This document shows positions 1 through 12,801 of a DNA stretch of 64,000 bases, in pieces; the first letter of the stretch is position 1, and each line of letters opens with the position of its first letter. The DNA comes from Entoloma clypeatum (taxonomy: Eukaryota > Basidiomycota > Agaricomycetes > Agaricales > Entolomataceae), in NCBI GenBank assembly GCA_963565915.1, contig OY751490.1, forward strand, positions 3,224,001 through 3,288,000, given 5' to 3'. The position numbers and the translations under genes are program-made. The notes below the pieces were generated by a model. The model saw only the letters and a program-made list of their open reading frames with translations. It had not been told where the DNA came from and searched no databases.

Positions 1-189
1 TTTAATGTGACGGCAGGACGCCGGCTTTGGAAATGACCATCACGAGCCCATCATCATGATGCCCCTTGCCAAATTCATGTTAAAAAATCCCTGCCTCAGA
101 ATCTATTTCGTGCAGCCTGCGCTGGCGTATTACTCAACGTCCTTAGAATAAGAGTAGTCTAGCATCTAATAATCGTCAACTAATCATAA

Positions 190-428
190 TCAAGGCTTTC
201 CAAGGAATATCTTATCAATGGCGGCGCTGGAGTAAGACTTGGGACGCTCGAGAGCTGTCATGATGTCCATGAGCAGGCAGTCCAAGGTGTTGGGAAAAGA
301 AAAGGAAAGACGCACGAGCACCAAGGGCACGATCCCAGATCAACTGTGCTGCAACACCAAACGCACGCGACACACCGAAAAGAACGGTGTAGTACTGCAT
401 TTGAGTGAGGCCGTAATGGGACAAGAGA

Positions 429-460
<32 letters not shown>

Positions 461-1986
461 GTTCTTGGCCTTACCAGCCTGCAAAAGGGCATGTCAATCG
501 AGGGATCAAGGGTAGAAATGTGAGCAACATACTTCGAGAAGGATATCGGGGACAACGTTGTAAATCTGGCCGACAAGTTTGAAGAGCTTGTCATCAGGAA
601 GGTGCTTCAACGCAAATTCGCGTTGAGCAGAGTAACGGGGATCTGTCTTCCTGAGGACGGCGTGGCCGTACCCAGGGACGACCTGACCACCCTTGAGTGT
701 AGACCAGACGTACTCCTTGACGGCCTCGTCCGAGGCGTCCTCGCCAATCTTGGCCTGCATCTTACGAAGCCAAATAAGGACCTCCTGGTTGGCAAGACCG
801 TGGAGGGGACCAGCGAGGCCGTTAAGCGCGGCAGCATAGGAAAGGAAAGGATCTGAGAGGGCAGATCCGACAAGCTTGCCGGTGTGTGCAGATACGTTAC
901 CACCTTCATGATCACTGTGGATGGTGATGTAAAGACGGAGAAGCTCAATGAAAGCGGGGTCGTCGAAACCAAGCAGGGTGGCCAAGTTGTGGGAGTAGTC
1001 CTTGGAGTGATCGATGGCAGGAAGTTTACCCTTTCCAAAGACATTTCGGTAGATACGGCCCGCGATGTTAGGCAATTTGGCGATCCTAGAGACAGGACGT
1101 TCAATGACTAGACGACAGACAATTGACAGGAAAGTGTACGAACAAATCCATGGAATCTTCAAAGGTAGGGCCCCAGTACTCCTTCTTGTTAATGCCATCT
1201 TGGTAGGCCTTGGCGAATGCCGAGTTGTGGTTCAGGGCAGTGACAGCTAAACTGAACTGACTCATGGGGTGGAGGGTGGGGGGGCATCGGTCCAGGAGGT
1301 CCTCGACGAATTGAGGGATGTCAGCGCGAGCAGCCCAGTCTTTGGAGAGCTCGGTGACTTGTTGCTGGGTGGGGACTTCACCGGTGACCAAAAGCCAGAA
1401 GAGCGCTTCGGGAAGAGGCTCTGAACCGCCGGGTGCCTTGGGCAGAAGCTCTTGGCATTCGGGGATGGTCTTGCCACGGAAGCGGATTCCCTCCTCTATG
1501 AAACCGTGAAAAACATGTGGAATTCGGAATTTTGACGACACTTACGAGCATCCAGAACTGAACCGTCCCAGATGAGAGCAGGGAGACCTCTCATTCCACT
1601 GGATTGAATGTAATGAGGTGATGTTGCGCCGCCACGTCATCAGTCAACTCACCCATATAGTTGGTCGACGAGAACAGGACCAAAGGTTTTGTTGCCGTGC
1701 TCTGCACGAATGCGCTTGACCTATGTATGGGGGAAGGCGTTAATTTGACCGGTTCAAAACGAGCGTTTTCGGGGACTGACATTCTCGAGTTCAGCCGGGA
1801 TGAGTTCCGCAAGTCGCTCCTTGAGCGTGACCGGTTTTGAGCTCGTCGACGAGAAGCGGGTGGACGAGAAAGCGGTGCGGAAGACAGGGGAGCGTGACTA
1901 AATAGTACCGCAACTGATGAGAATTCGTGGTGGGGTACATGGGAGACACTCACGGCTCTGAGAATGGAACGAGCAGGCGCAGCCAT
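190..1986 (-). CDS. CIT1: Citrate synthase, mitochondrial
   Basis: Condenses acetyl-CoA with oxaloacetate in the mitochondrial matrix, the first step of the TCA cycle. Eight exons join in frame to about 465 residues, the usual length: 1986-1954, 1897-1781, 1720-1653, 1598-1546, 1495-1144, 1085-533, 478-322 and 254-190. The start gives a Ser/Arg-rich presequence ([11 protein letters not shown]...). Then come [26 protein letters not shown] and EEGIRFRG, all standard for the family. Catalytic residues are visible: His in LHGLANQE, His in [11 protein letters not shown] and Asp in NVDAHSG. The C-terminus [19 protein letters not shown] is typical of fungal mitochondrial enzymes. It is divergent from the tRNA methyltransferase gene, with 139 bp between start codons. 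Confidence 0.96.
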
Positions 1987-2125
1987 TGTTTTTTTTTTTT
2001 TGAGCGGGGGAGGGTGGGGTACACGGAGGGGGACGGAAAGGTGAGAGAATCGGAGCCAGCGCGAATAAAATATACTCAGTACCAGCTGATCACGTGTCCA
2101 AATTAAATCACTCTGGGGTTCTACT
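1987..2125. promoter_or_regulatory. Shared promoter of CIT1 and TRM8
   Basis: These 139 bp separate the divergent start codons. A palindromic CACGTG (E-box/CDE1-type site for bHLH factors) lies at 2091-2096, and an AT-rich AATAAAATATA tract at 2064-2074 could act as a TATA-like element in either direction. The motifs are seen in the sequence; their function is inferred. Confidence 0.4.
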
Positions 2126-3047
<922 letters not shown>

Positions 3048-3105
3048 AACAGCGCTTAGATGTGTCAATAAAACTCACAATGAAAGCCTCAGTTATTCAA
3101 TCGCC

Positions 3106-4036
3106 TCAATAATAGTCATCCATTTGATCGTCACCGTCCTTATCAATTGTGTCTCCCCCTCCAACTCGGGGCCCGCCGCTTATAGCAGTCACCAGGGCAC
3201 TCGTCCGCGCCCTGACCGCAGCCTTCATCTCGCCGTGAATGACCTTTCCTGCATCCCCTGCCACCCTGAATATCTCTTCGAATCTATCCACATGCAGGCG
3301 AGTCTCCATTGTCACTAGCGTCACTTTGCCTGTCTTGGGCATGATGGCAACCGTAAGGTTTGGACTGTCGTTTTCTTCAAGCTGGGTGAGATCCAGGAGT
3401 GGTGACGTCGAATGCACGCCGCCTGTGACCGCACACACAAAATCGAGCAGCGGTATCCCAGCGCTGACGAGAGCTAGCGTGGTTCCGTTGATGCAGGCTT
3501 GTACAAGTCCACCGTCTTGTTGTAGTACTTGGACAAACACGTCGATTTGCGACCGGGGGTAGAGGTTGGTTTGGACGACGGGTTCAAAGGTTGATTTGAT
3601 GGTGGCAGCCAATTCCAATATGCGTCTGTGGGGAATATCGGGGTCAATATTTCTTCCGTTGTTGCCAAGCGCAAGGCAGGAGTAAAAGTTGGGCTGACTT
3701 GTCACCCTTTGTCCGTTTTCGTCGCTCGCCTGTGCTGAAAGCGGCGATGTTCACCTCTACGTTGATGTTGGCGCGATCGTGGATGGTCTGTGAGCGCATC
3801 TTGGCCTCTCGGGGTCCGAAGACGGACACAAGGACTTGAGTTAGCCCATGAGAGATGACTGCTGAACCGTCGGCGAGACCTTGCTGTGCCAGATCGATGG
3901 TGATGTCGCGTAATTCATACTGCCTCCTGCCATCAGACCGAAACCCGCCCTCGTTGAGGATCTCGACCCTTGAAGCCTGTTATGGAGGATTTAGACAAAT
4001 AGAAACTGGGGGATGACACCAAAAAAGGAGGACCAT
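3106..4036 (-). CDS. RRP41: Exosome complex component Rrp41 (Ski6)
   Basis: RNase PH-fold subunit of the RNA exosome ring, which processes and degrades RNA in nucleus and cytoplasm. Exons are read as 4036-4034, 3976-3699 and 3625-3106, giving about 266 residues. Conserved blocks are RVEILNEGGFRSDGRR, GPREAKMRSQ, RILELAATIKSTFEPV, YPRSQIDVFVQVLQQDGG and DFVCAVTGG. The acidic C-terminus ends DDQMDDYY. The start is unusual. An in-frame TAA lies just upstream of the conserved N-terminus, so an intron is needed, and the best fit is a first coding exon consisting only of ATG, followed by a weak GTCCTC donor. A different upstream exon cannot be excluded. Confidence 0.9.
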
Positions 4037-4132
4037 ATCGGCGGAACAGAGGACGAGGCGGTGATCGCGTTTGTTAGAAAGTTACTCTATAAGCTCACCC
4101 TATAAGTATAGCCCTTCCTCTCACTGACTACC
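4037..4132. promoter_or_regulatory. Shared promoter of RRP41 and nicotinate phosphoribosyltransferase
   Basis: Only 96 bp separate these divergent starts. A TATA-like TATAAGTATA at 4101-4110 lies about 25 bp before the + strand ATG. No other site was recognised. Confidence 0.35.
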
Positions 4133-5915
4133 ATGGCTGCCACTTCTCTATTTTCCCCCGTCTCGATCCTCGATACAGACATGTACAAGGTCACCACCAC
4201 CTACCTTGACACATCGCTCCCTTTCCTCACTCTCTCATAGCTCACAATGCAGCAAGCCGTCTGGCGCCATTTCCCCAATGTCCACGCTACATACCGCTTC
4301 ACCAACCGCGACAAGGACACCCTCTTCACGCGTCAATGTGTAGAGCAGTTCAGAACGGCCATTTCCCGTATGTACGTTTCTCCCCTCCCCCCTCAAATGC
4401 CGTCCACCCACCTTGGTCATTGCAGAATTCACCAACCTCATTCTCACCCAAGACGAACGCGAGTGGTTACGCGCGACCTGTCCATTCTTTACCTCAGAGT
4501 ATCTGGTATACCTGTCATCGTACCGCTTCAAACCTGAGCAAGTGCTCGTCACATTTGTGCCTACTTCTGCCGACGGCAACTGCGGGAAGTTGGAGATCGA
4601 GGCCGCCGGACCCTGGTTGGAGACCATCTTCTGGGAAGTGCCCCTAATGGCTGCCCTGAGTCAGTGTTACTTCCACTCCGTAACTATCGATTGGAAGTAT
4701 GATGGACAGGAAGGTAAGTTTATTTTTGCGAGCTTTGGAGTGGTTGGCTTGACCCGGGGTCGCTCATATTTACCCCCCCGCGGTGTTTTTCTTTTTCTTT
4801 CGGAACTTTGAAAACAGAGCTGGCGTATAAGAAGGGATGCGCGCTTTTGGAGGCAGGTTGTGTGTTTAGCGATTTTGGGACGCGGAGGAGGAGGTCGTTG
4901 GAGGCGCAGGAGATCGTTGTGAAGGCGCTCGTCCGGGCGGCCCAAGATAAGGCGGACAGCCGCGGAAGTTTCAGGGGCACGAGCAATGTATGGTATAATT
5001 TGTTTCTTTCTCTTATCTCTAGCAGCTGAATTTCTGATCAGGTCCATCTCGCCCATAAGTATGGTTTGACGCCTATAGGCACGATCGCCCAGTGAGTGAG
5101 ATCTGGTCTACTCGACGGCGCGCGTCTTACGGCCGTACTTAGCGAGTGGTTTATGGGCGTAAGACCATGCTTTTTTTCTTGGATGACATGATATGCTTGA
5201 ACGCCATCAGGTTGCCGCATTGAAGGGTTATGAAAAAACACATCTGAAAGCCATGGACCTCTGGGAGGCAGTCTACACAGATACGAGCCTCATCGCATTA
5301 ACTGACACCTTCACCACGGGAGCATTTTACAAGGTACACCCTCCGATTCCCGGAGCGTTACTGTGGACCTACATTAAATAAATAGGATCTCACGAGTGAT
5401 CCTGAGCGCGCCAGGAAATGGGGGGGTCTTCGTCAAGATTCGGGCGACCCGTTTGTATTTGGCCCTCACGCGAAGGCGGTCTACGAGTCGATGGGAATAG
5501 ACCCGAAAGAAAAGGTCATTGTACATTCCGATGCTCTGTCGGTAGACAAGGCCATGCGCCTGCAGAAGCTTGCGGACGAACTTGAACTGAATGGTTGGGC
5601 TGCCATATGTTATTTTTTCCTGTGTCCTTTCTGATGCAGACATATTCATAGCCTCCTTTGGTATCGGCACCTTTTTTACGAACGATTTCAGGACCTTTTC
5701 GAGCGGAGGTAAGGAAAAGAGCAAGCCTCTGAATATCGTCATCAAACTCGCATCGGTTGATGGTGAACCATGCATCAAGCTGAGCGACGACCTGAACAAG
5801 GTAACTTGTCTGATGAGTTCTTGCCTTTCAATTATCTGGCTGAATTGACTTCCAGACGACTGGCGACGCGGCCACCGTTCAACGTGTGAAAAATATGTAC
5901 AACATTCCGGCCTGA
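4133..5915 (+). CDS. NPT1: Nicotinate phosphoribosyltransferase
   Basis: Makes nicotinic acid mononucleotide from nicotinate and PRPP in the NAD salvage (Preiss-Handler) pathway. At least nine coding exons. The first ends in SILDTDMYK and joins [12 protein letters not shown], the family start signature. Further blocks are [80 protein letters not shown] and [14 protein letters not shown]. The GTIAHEWFMG signature spans three exons, including a 16-nt micro-exon at 5143-5158. The stop follows [12 protein letters not shown]. The catalytic His near HEW and the PRPP-site GLRQDSGDP are intact. Confidence 0.95.
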
Positions 5916-6270
5916 GAAGCAACTGGTACATATATCATTCAATATTTCATTGTATCTTAGCTTGTATATGCTGTGTGTAGTAATCTATACCTTTGAAAAA
6001 TTTTCAGTTGTAAGTATGATGGCGTATGGAGTTGTGTGCGTGACAGGACTCGTGTATGCTTGCTGCGATCGTGGACGGACACGCCGATCAGCACACCTTC
6101 TTGGCACCTCACCTGCCCATCGACACGTATGCTCAGCCGTACGACTCTGCTCGACCATGACGTTGGGTACCACGAATTTGAAGCGGCAGCGAGCAGCAAC
6201 AGTAACGGGCCAGCGACAAGGTCTGTTTACACATCAATGTACACTTCAATCCCCTTGGCCTCTGCTTAAT

Positions 6271-9200
6271 ATGTCTGCAGCAGCTCAGCAGACACCCGTG
6301 TTGGCGCGACTCCAGGCCCTCTTCCCAGTCACTACATCACCCACCACAACGCCACGTTCTGGGGACCTAAAGGCAGCCTCGATAGCACCCAACGTGAAAC
6401 AGGCTCCCCCTGGACCCAGTGCTCTCAAAATCCGAATTCTAACATGGAACATGCACGATTCGCTGCCCAAGGTCACCTTGCATTTTGTTCGATGAATTCG
6501 GAGCTATTTTGATGATGATGGTGCTTGACAGGGCGACCTTGAGGAGCTCTTGGGAAGGGTTCCACCGTGGAGTCAAGCCAGCGCAGCGCCAACTGGTCAT
6601 CTCCCGAATCTGGAAACGGACGCAGGTCATCCATATCATCTGGTCGTGGTGTGAGCCAAATGCAGTGTTCATCTTGCAGGGAGCTTTCCTTTGACATATC
6701 GATAATCTAGTGCCGGACAGGAATGTCCATCCATGTCTGGTGTGTTTCCACACTGTCGGCATCTTCCTCTCCTTCTCTTGGTTGATTTTCTTCTCTGTTT
6801 TTTTTTTAGGGATTCCGATGGGTCTCGGCGCCGGTTTCAACCACTTTCTGGACAGAGATAAAGATAAGGACAAGGAGAGGGATAAGGACAAGGAGAGGGA
6901 TAAGGACAAGGACAAAGACAAGGAACGGGACAAACCGCGGCAGAAATATCGGGAAAAGGACAAGGACGAAGAGGAACACGATACCCCGGCGGGATGGACG
7001 TCGATGGTCGAGGACTGGCTTTGCCACGGGCAAGGTTCGGGCCTGCGCATGGGGTGTTCCCCGACCATCGCTGATATCGGGTTCCCGAAGCCCCTGACGC
7101 CTCGAGCGCCTTCGAAGGAAGCACGGAAAGGCCCGTATCAGTTGTTAACGAAGGAACGAATGATGGGGATATATCTAGCTGTGTATGCACACCGCGATGT
7201 GCGGCCTTTGGTCCGAGGTAAAGTTCATTATCTTCTCCCCCTAAACGGGCATTCCAAACGTTGCCTGCATCGGCCTCTGCAGGAACGTCGCGCTCTGCTG
7301 TTACCGCTGGTCTGATCGGTGGGAGAGTTGGGAATAAAGGAGGGGTGGGGATTACTGTGAACCTTGATGGTACAACGTTCCTTTTTTTGAATGCTCATCT
7401 TGCTGGTATGTTCATCTCTCTCGGATGCGTGATGCGGCATTGCGTTAATGTGATCTTATAGCGCATGAAGGGAAAATCAACCATCGACTTTCGAACTTGG
7501 CGAAAATAAAAGTGATTCTCTTTCTTAGGTCTCATGTTTGATGTTTGCCTTTATACTTTACATCTCAGACCGAGCTTGCTGTGGATGACTTTTTGAAACC
7601 GGACGATCCGAGGGTCATGGCCGAAGGTACTTGTGGCCATTTCGACATACATGACCAAATGTGCTGACTCTTTCTACTCACACCAAAGATCTGACTGACA
7701 AGTTTGATTATACCTTTCTTTGTGGAGATCTCAACTTTAGATTAGATATCACTCGACTACACGCAGACTGGCTTCTGTCACGGAAAGGTAGAAGATTCCT
7801 GGGTTTCTCTCTCACCTGTTCCTGATGTCGATTCATCGCAGATTACGTGCAGGCTTTAGCTTTCGATCAACTCTCGAAATTAATGAAAACTGGGCAGGCT
7901 TTTGTCGGGTTTTCAGAAGCTCCGATAAACTTTCCTCCTACCTTCAAATATGACGTTCAACGTTGGTCGCGTCATCGATCAAAGTCGAGAATGGACCGGA
8001 AGAAGCGATTAGAGGAGCAAGTCCATCGCTTGACAGAGGTTGAGGAAAAGGAACTGGAGGAACTCAAAAAGGAAGAAGCGGAGGAAGAGGGTGAAGGTGA
8101 GCTGGAGGTCGGGGAAGACGCATCCATGGCATCCTCTACCTGGACCTCTGCTCGCTCCAAAGCTACCCAGCGTGAGCTCGATGACGACGAGTTTTATTCG
8201 TCCCCTTCTTCCCAGACCATTCCTACGACTTCAAGCAAGGTGTCCATTGCTCACAAGGCCAAAACCAAGTGGCTCTCTCTTGTGGCACCCTCCCCCACGA
8301 GTCCAAAGTTTCAAAAGGTTCGACACAACTCGTTGTTGTGGAAACCCCGTGCTGCCAATGATTCCGTCGATGTTTCGTCGGAGGGCAATCCGGGTCCCCA
8401 GCTGGTTGTCTCCTCGGTTGATACGGTTGACCAAACCCGCATTCCCCCTCAAATATCCATCATTTCTAGTTCATTCAGGTCTGATCAGGCTGAAGGAAAG
8501 GAAGAGGATGGTGAGAAAGGTGTTTATGACACTTCTCATAAGAAGCGGGTTCCTAGCTGGTACGCCTCATCCCATGTTTGCCATCATTCAGCGACCTGAT
8601 GCTCCCGGCAGGTGCGACAGAATACTCTGGAAGTCAACTGTTGAACCTGAGGAAGAGCCTGAGGATGTGCCCTCACAGTTACGACCTCGGAACCGCATGG
8701 GGCAGTTCTTTGCCAACGCATTGCGTCCGCTCTCTTCTCGCGTTCGCAGAGAATCGACGTTGTCAAGTGCAACGTCGAGTATGTCGGATTCGCATGAAGA
8801 TGCCGCTGCTTCTCCAGATGTCGATGTACTCAAAGACACTCCTGTATCGTCTCGGCCTATCCAGGCAGCTTCCGTCCCAAATCGACGTGGATCCGCCGAC
8901 AATCCCAATGGGCACAACGGAGGTTTCAAGTCAAAGAACGTCCATTACGGTGATCTCAGTATTCGCAAATCCACTTCCACCTCGTCGTTGTCTTCACACG
9001 GGCACGCATGGCTGGATCGTGTGCAGGTGCGTCGAGCCACGGCCTCCTCTACGATGTCAGGAAGTGTTGTGGCTTCGACAAGTCCACATCTGCCGGCGCC
9101 TGTGACGAGTCGATGGCGCTTCTTCCCGTCCTTTCTTTCGCTGGCTTCGACACAAAGCACTGCGTCTGCGGATCAGCCTTTGGGCACCCCGACGCCACGC

Positions 9201-9314
9201 AAGGGCGATGTGGTGTGTCTTGATTACAATACCTTGGACGATCGGGGGATGGGAAAACTGGCAGGTCGAAGTGACCATCGACCAGTGATTGGAACGTATG
9301 TTGTTTATCTGTAG
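6271..9314 (+). CDS. Inositol polyphosphate 5-phosphatase with long low-complexity insertions
   Basis: Removes the 5-phosphate from phosphoinositides; it is a Mg-dependent DNase-I-like fold enzyme. The catalytic motifs occur in order: ILTWNMHD, VVVAGQECPS, GGRVGNKGGVGI, FLNAHLAAHEGK, TFLCGDLNFRLD, KKRVPSWCDRILW and SDHRPVIGTYVVY near the C-terminus. About ten exons. The start is uncertain: ATG at 6271 is the simplest choice, but an upstream exon beginning MTLGTTNLK (6158) can splice in frame at 6220/6281. No SAC or C2 domain is visible. Three insertions interrupt the fold: a charged Asp-Lys/Glu-Arg repeat (about 6855-6990), an acidic/Ser-rich stretch between FKYDVQ and KKRVPSW, and a Ser-rich stretch between CDRILW and SDHRP. 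The subfamily is not assigned. Confidence 0.88.
6855..6952 (+). repeat. Asp-Lys/Glu-Arg coding tandem repeat inside the 5-phosphatase
   Basis: Imperfect tandem repeats of GATAAGGACAAG and GAGAGGGATAAG encode an alternating Asp-Lys and Glu-Arg tract of more than 30 residues between the GQECPS block and the rest of the catalytic domain. The strict charge alternation suggests an extended or single-alpha-helix segment. Such repeats usually vary in length between strains. Confidence 0.75.
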
Positions 9315-9463
9315 AGGGGACTTGATGGACTATGAGACGGATATCGCACCATGGATCTTTTTATTCTAGAGCTATGTAATCGCATACTTACTTGAGATTG
9401 TTGTTGTGTCGGGACTCGGGTTTTTTGATTTATTTTTGAACCACTCTTCCTGCAACTGGCACG

Positions 9464-10828
9464 ATGCCTCCTCCCGGCCTCTCGCTTGGAGAGACCCACC
9501 ACCGGAACCAATCGACCTATACTCTCGACACCGTTGCGTACGGTGACCACGATGACCAGTCACCCCTTTTGACGCCTACAACGCCATCATACGGTACTGC
9601 CAACCTTCCGCACACGCCCTCTCGGCCTTCACCACGTAAGGTCATCCTCAATGCGACACTCAAGATGGCCTGTATATTTGTGGTCAGCACGCTGCTTTTG
9701 GGAGGGACTCTGTGGCTCGCGCTCCCGACCTTAGAGGAGCAAGTCTTTCCGCCCTTTACGTCGCATGTCCGGGGTAACTTATGCTTTGTAGGGCTGATCG
9801 ACCACTTTTGCGGATTCCCAAGTCATTCAGCCAGCTGCAGGATCTGAACGGACTTCTCAAGAAGTACCGCGACATCTACCCGTACCGGATCATTGTATGC
9901 TATGTGACAACGTATCTCTTGTCTGTCTGCTCCTCCTCTTTGCGTGGGGTTTGATTGATGAATTGCGTTTCACAGCCTTCAAGCATTCTCCCTGCCGGGC
10001 TCGATGTACCTCTCGATCCTCGGCGGTGCCGTCTGGGGCGTCGCCCGCGCTCTCCCACTGGCCTGCTGCTGTGTTGCGACGGGCGCCTCCCTGTGCTACC
10101 TCATCTCCGCCGCGCTCGGCCCCGCGCTGCTCACGCTCCCGAAGTGGAAAGCTCTCCTGGACAAGTGGGCGACGAGAATCAGGGCGAACAAGGAGAACAT
10201 GATCTCGTTCCTTATTGTGCTCCGCATCGCGCCGCTGCCGCCGCACTGGGTCGTGAACATTGTGTGTCCGCACGTCGGGATCGGGCTTGTGCCGTTTTGG
10301 ATCAGCACGGGGCTTGGGGTGGTTGGCGTGAGTGTGATACACACGACGATTGGGAGCGGGCTGGATGATATGACGAGCGCGGATGATTTTCATTTGATCA
10401 GCTGGAGGAACTTTTTTGGGCTGGCGGCGGTTGTGGTGGGGGTGATGATTCCGGTGGGGCTGAGGTATTGGTTTGGGAAGGAGGTGGCGAGTGTGGGTGA
10501 GGAAGGGGGTGAGGAAGGGGAGGGGGAGGGGGGGGGGGAGGGAGGGGCGATTCTGTTGGGGGAGGGAGCAGAGGATAGGATTTTGGCGGTGGGTCCGCCG
10601 AGGGTGGTGAAGAAGGTGAATGGGGTGCCGGTGTTGGCGCCAGGTGCGGTTGTGCGGGACGAGGATGATGAGGATGAGGATGAGGACGAGGATGAGGACG
10701 AGGATGAGGATGAGGACGTGATATTGGAAGCTGGGCCTGCGATTCCTTATAAGGCGAAGGATGATGAAGTCGACAATGACAACATCAAGACTCTTGGTGT
10801 TTCTTCTGGGTCTGGAAGTCGTCGGTAG
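9464..10828 (+). CDS. TMEM41/VTT-domain (SNARE-associated Golgi, DedA-like) membrane protein
   Basis: The central region matches the TMEM41/VMP1/DedA superfamily, whose animal members are ER lipid scramblases acting in autophagy and lipid mobilisation. Blocks include LQAFSLPGSMYLSILGG, GASLCYLISAALG, ENMISFLIVLRIAPLPPHW, VNIVCPHVGIGLVPFW and VSVIHTTIGSGL. A polar N-terminal tail (about 60 residues) is followed by a transmembrane segment CIFVVSTLLLGGTLWLAL. Introns are read at 9762-9807 (weak GTCGCA donor) and from about 9923 to 9975, both restoring the family frame. The C-terminal cytosolic tail is unusual: a Gly/Glu tract, then a long run of Glu-Asp. Membership of TMEM41 rather than Tvp38 is inferred from the motif spelling. 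Confidence 0.85.
10659..10720 (+). repeat. Acidic (Asp-Glu)n coding repeat
   Basis: GATGAGGACGAG-type repeats encode an unbroken run of about 20 acidic residues in the cytosolic tail of the TMEM41-like protein, preceded by a Gly/Glu-rich stretch encoded by GGGGAG repeats (about 10500-10565). Confidence 0.7.
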
Positions 10829-12801
10829 GGGAGCAGCCTTTGCCCCATCCGTATTGTCCTCCTTTTTGCATTGTAAACCCCTCAGGCTCATCACTATCCA
10901 TTGCATTTTTATAGTTCTTGATTTCCCTCCATTTCGGACTGCCTTAATACTGTACTAGAACGAGATAAACGATTGTGCGGGTCTTCTGATCCCCCCTTGC
11001 GATGAACTATCGGTTACATGCATATCTCCTTGTTCATACTGCATATAATCTCACTTTTCTATTTGAGGAATTATGCGTGCTAAGGTTTACAAACAGTGTA
11101 ACGTTCTATTGGACGGGGGGCCGGCGCGTGTTTCTTATCAAGTCCTCGCATTACGTGCATCCAGTAAGTAGGACGGCGAGTCGATCAAACGGAATATATG
11201 AAGGCGAGAGCGAGCCAATGTGGGAAGGGGCGGGGTGATCGGGATAAGCGCGCATGCAGGCAGGGCTCCAGAATTATGCTCCGTCACTGCAGGGACGAAA
11301 TTTTGGTTAGTTCAAGGAGTGTTCGGTACAAAACAATGTTCATGTGATGTGCGGGGTCTGGTAGGCTATTGGTGACGTCGGTGGCATTGTCAGCAAGATC
11401 CTCAAACCGGCAAGGGAAGGACGTCGCCGGATTGAGAGCTTGCAGCAAAGGAGGACCCTAGGCGATTGGTTCGAGCTCCAACTCGGTCGGAAACGTTTCG
11501 AGTTGGTATGTATATGGATACACTCCATTTTTGGGGCTGCATCCGGGGTGAGGTTATGGCCGGCAGGAGAAGGGCAAAACACAGGAGGATAGAAAAATCG
11601 TTACAAACCATTCGGGAACTTGGATTGAGGAACCAGGTGTTGACTGGCTGTTCGGGCCGGAGGGAAAGCATATTTTCGATGGCTATGGATCGTTGTTTCA
11701 GTTTGGAGCAAGCTGAATGCTAAGCGCTAAGCGTTAAGTGCGAGCACCGAGCACCAGGGGGCAACAGAACTGTCGTTTCAGCGGAGGTAAAATTCTAGCG
11801 GGGATGGCGACGAGGACGTTTTACATGTACAGCGGTGGGGCGCATCCTGCCATTTACAGAACAAAGATTTTCCAAGGTAACTTTGACGGGAAAAAGTAAG
11901 GGCCGCGGAGATGAGCTGCACGATCGGATACTATAGTTTCCGGCGTCCGTAAGCGTTTGTGGGGAGGTGGGAGAGGGCCGAGTGGTCGTTCGTGTTCTCT
12001 TCCCATGTCTGGGAAATACGATGTGCATTCCGAACCTCGTGGAAGAAAGAATATTGAGCGCGTGGATACCCGTTTTTGGTGCGGTGGAGCCTGGGCCTTG
12101 GGCTGTAGTGGGTGTTCGTCTTTGGTGGCGATATGCCCAAGGAGCGTCCTACTTATATCCTGGAAAGTGGAGTTGGAACCCATGGTCATGGCGGTAGTTT
12201 TTTTTTCCCTTTTCTTTTCATTTACGAGAATAGAAGTTGGGTCCGAGTCGGGAGCACGATGGTTCGCTGCTGGATACGGAAGGAGTGGGTTGGTTGTTTG
12301 GTACTGGGGTATGAAACACCAAGAAAAATTTTGCGGCGTCGAGAAATGTTTTTCCAAAACATTTCTCGCGAGGCAAGCAAAAGTAACTGTCGATTGGACC
12401 TGGGATTCAGGGCAGATTCATTTATGTAGCAAGCTAAATATTGAAGTGCAAGATAGCTGTATATACATGATAGTTCGGCAAGAGCCGTGAGCATACTTGG
12501 CAGGTTGGGAGGCTCGTTTTTAACGCGAGGCGCATGGAAAGTGCCCGAGGAAGAAGCGGGGATAAGGACCAAGGCGAGGAAAATTAAATAAATAAAAATA
12601 AAAAATAAATTGAATTGTTTGTCGGACTTGGAAAGTGATCAGCCACAGGCAAGTGCGACCCTTCGTTTCGCTCCCACCGGTCTGCTCCCTCTCAGAACTC
12701 GTCCATCCCCTCTCCCAGGACGACGCCCACGACGACTAAGCTGTCCCCGCGAGCCTAGAAGGATTCCTGTGCGCTGCACAGACTGTCGCCCCCTGAGCTT
12801 C
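10829..12801. other. Gene-poor 2-kb region upstream of the ARID protein
   Basis: No supported gene on either strand. It should hold the 3' UTR of the TMEM41-like gene and a long promoter/5' leader for the ARID gene. An AT-only stretch (aattaaataaataaaaataaaaaataaatt) lies about 200 bp before the ARID start. A 167-codon minus-strand reading frame (11854-12357) resembles nothing I know. The open frame continuous with the ARID gene upstream of 12802 is probably leader. Confidence 0.6.

Noticed and set aside
11854..12357. 167-codon minus-strand frame in the 2-kb gap
   Set aside because: No recognisable motif, composition like non-coding DNA, no supporting exons.
12610..12801. In-frame upstream extension of the ARID protein (MNCLSDLESDQ...)
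   Set aside because: It contains Cys/Arg-rich chance-like sequence unlike the Q/P-rich protein; MADRLAQQYPM at 12802 is a more natural start.
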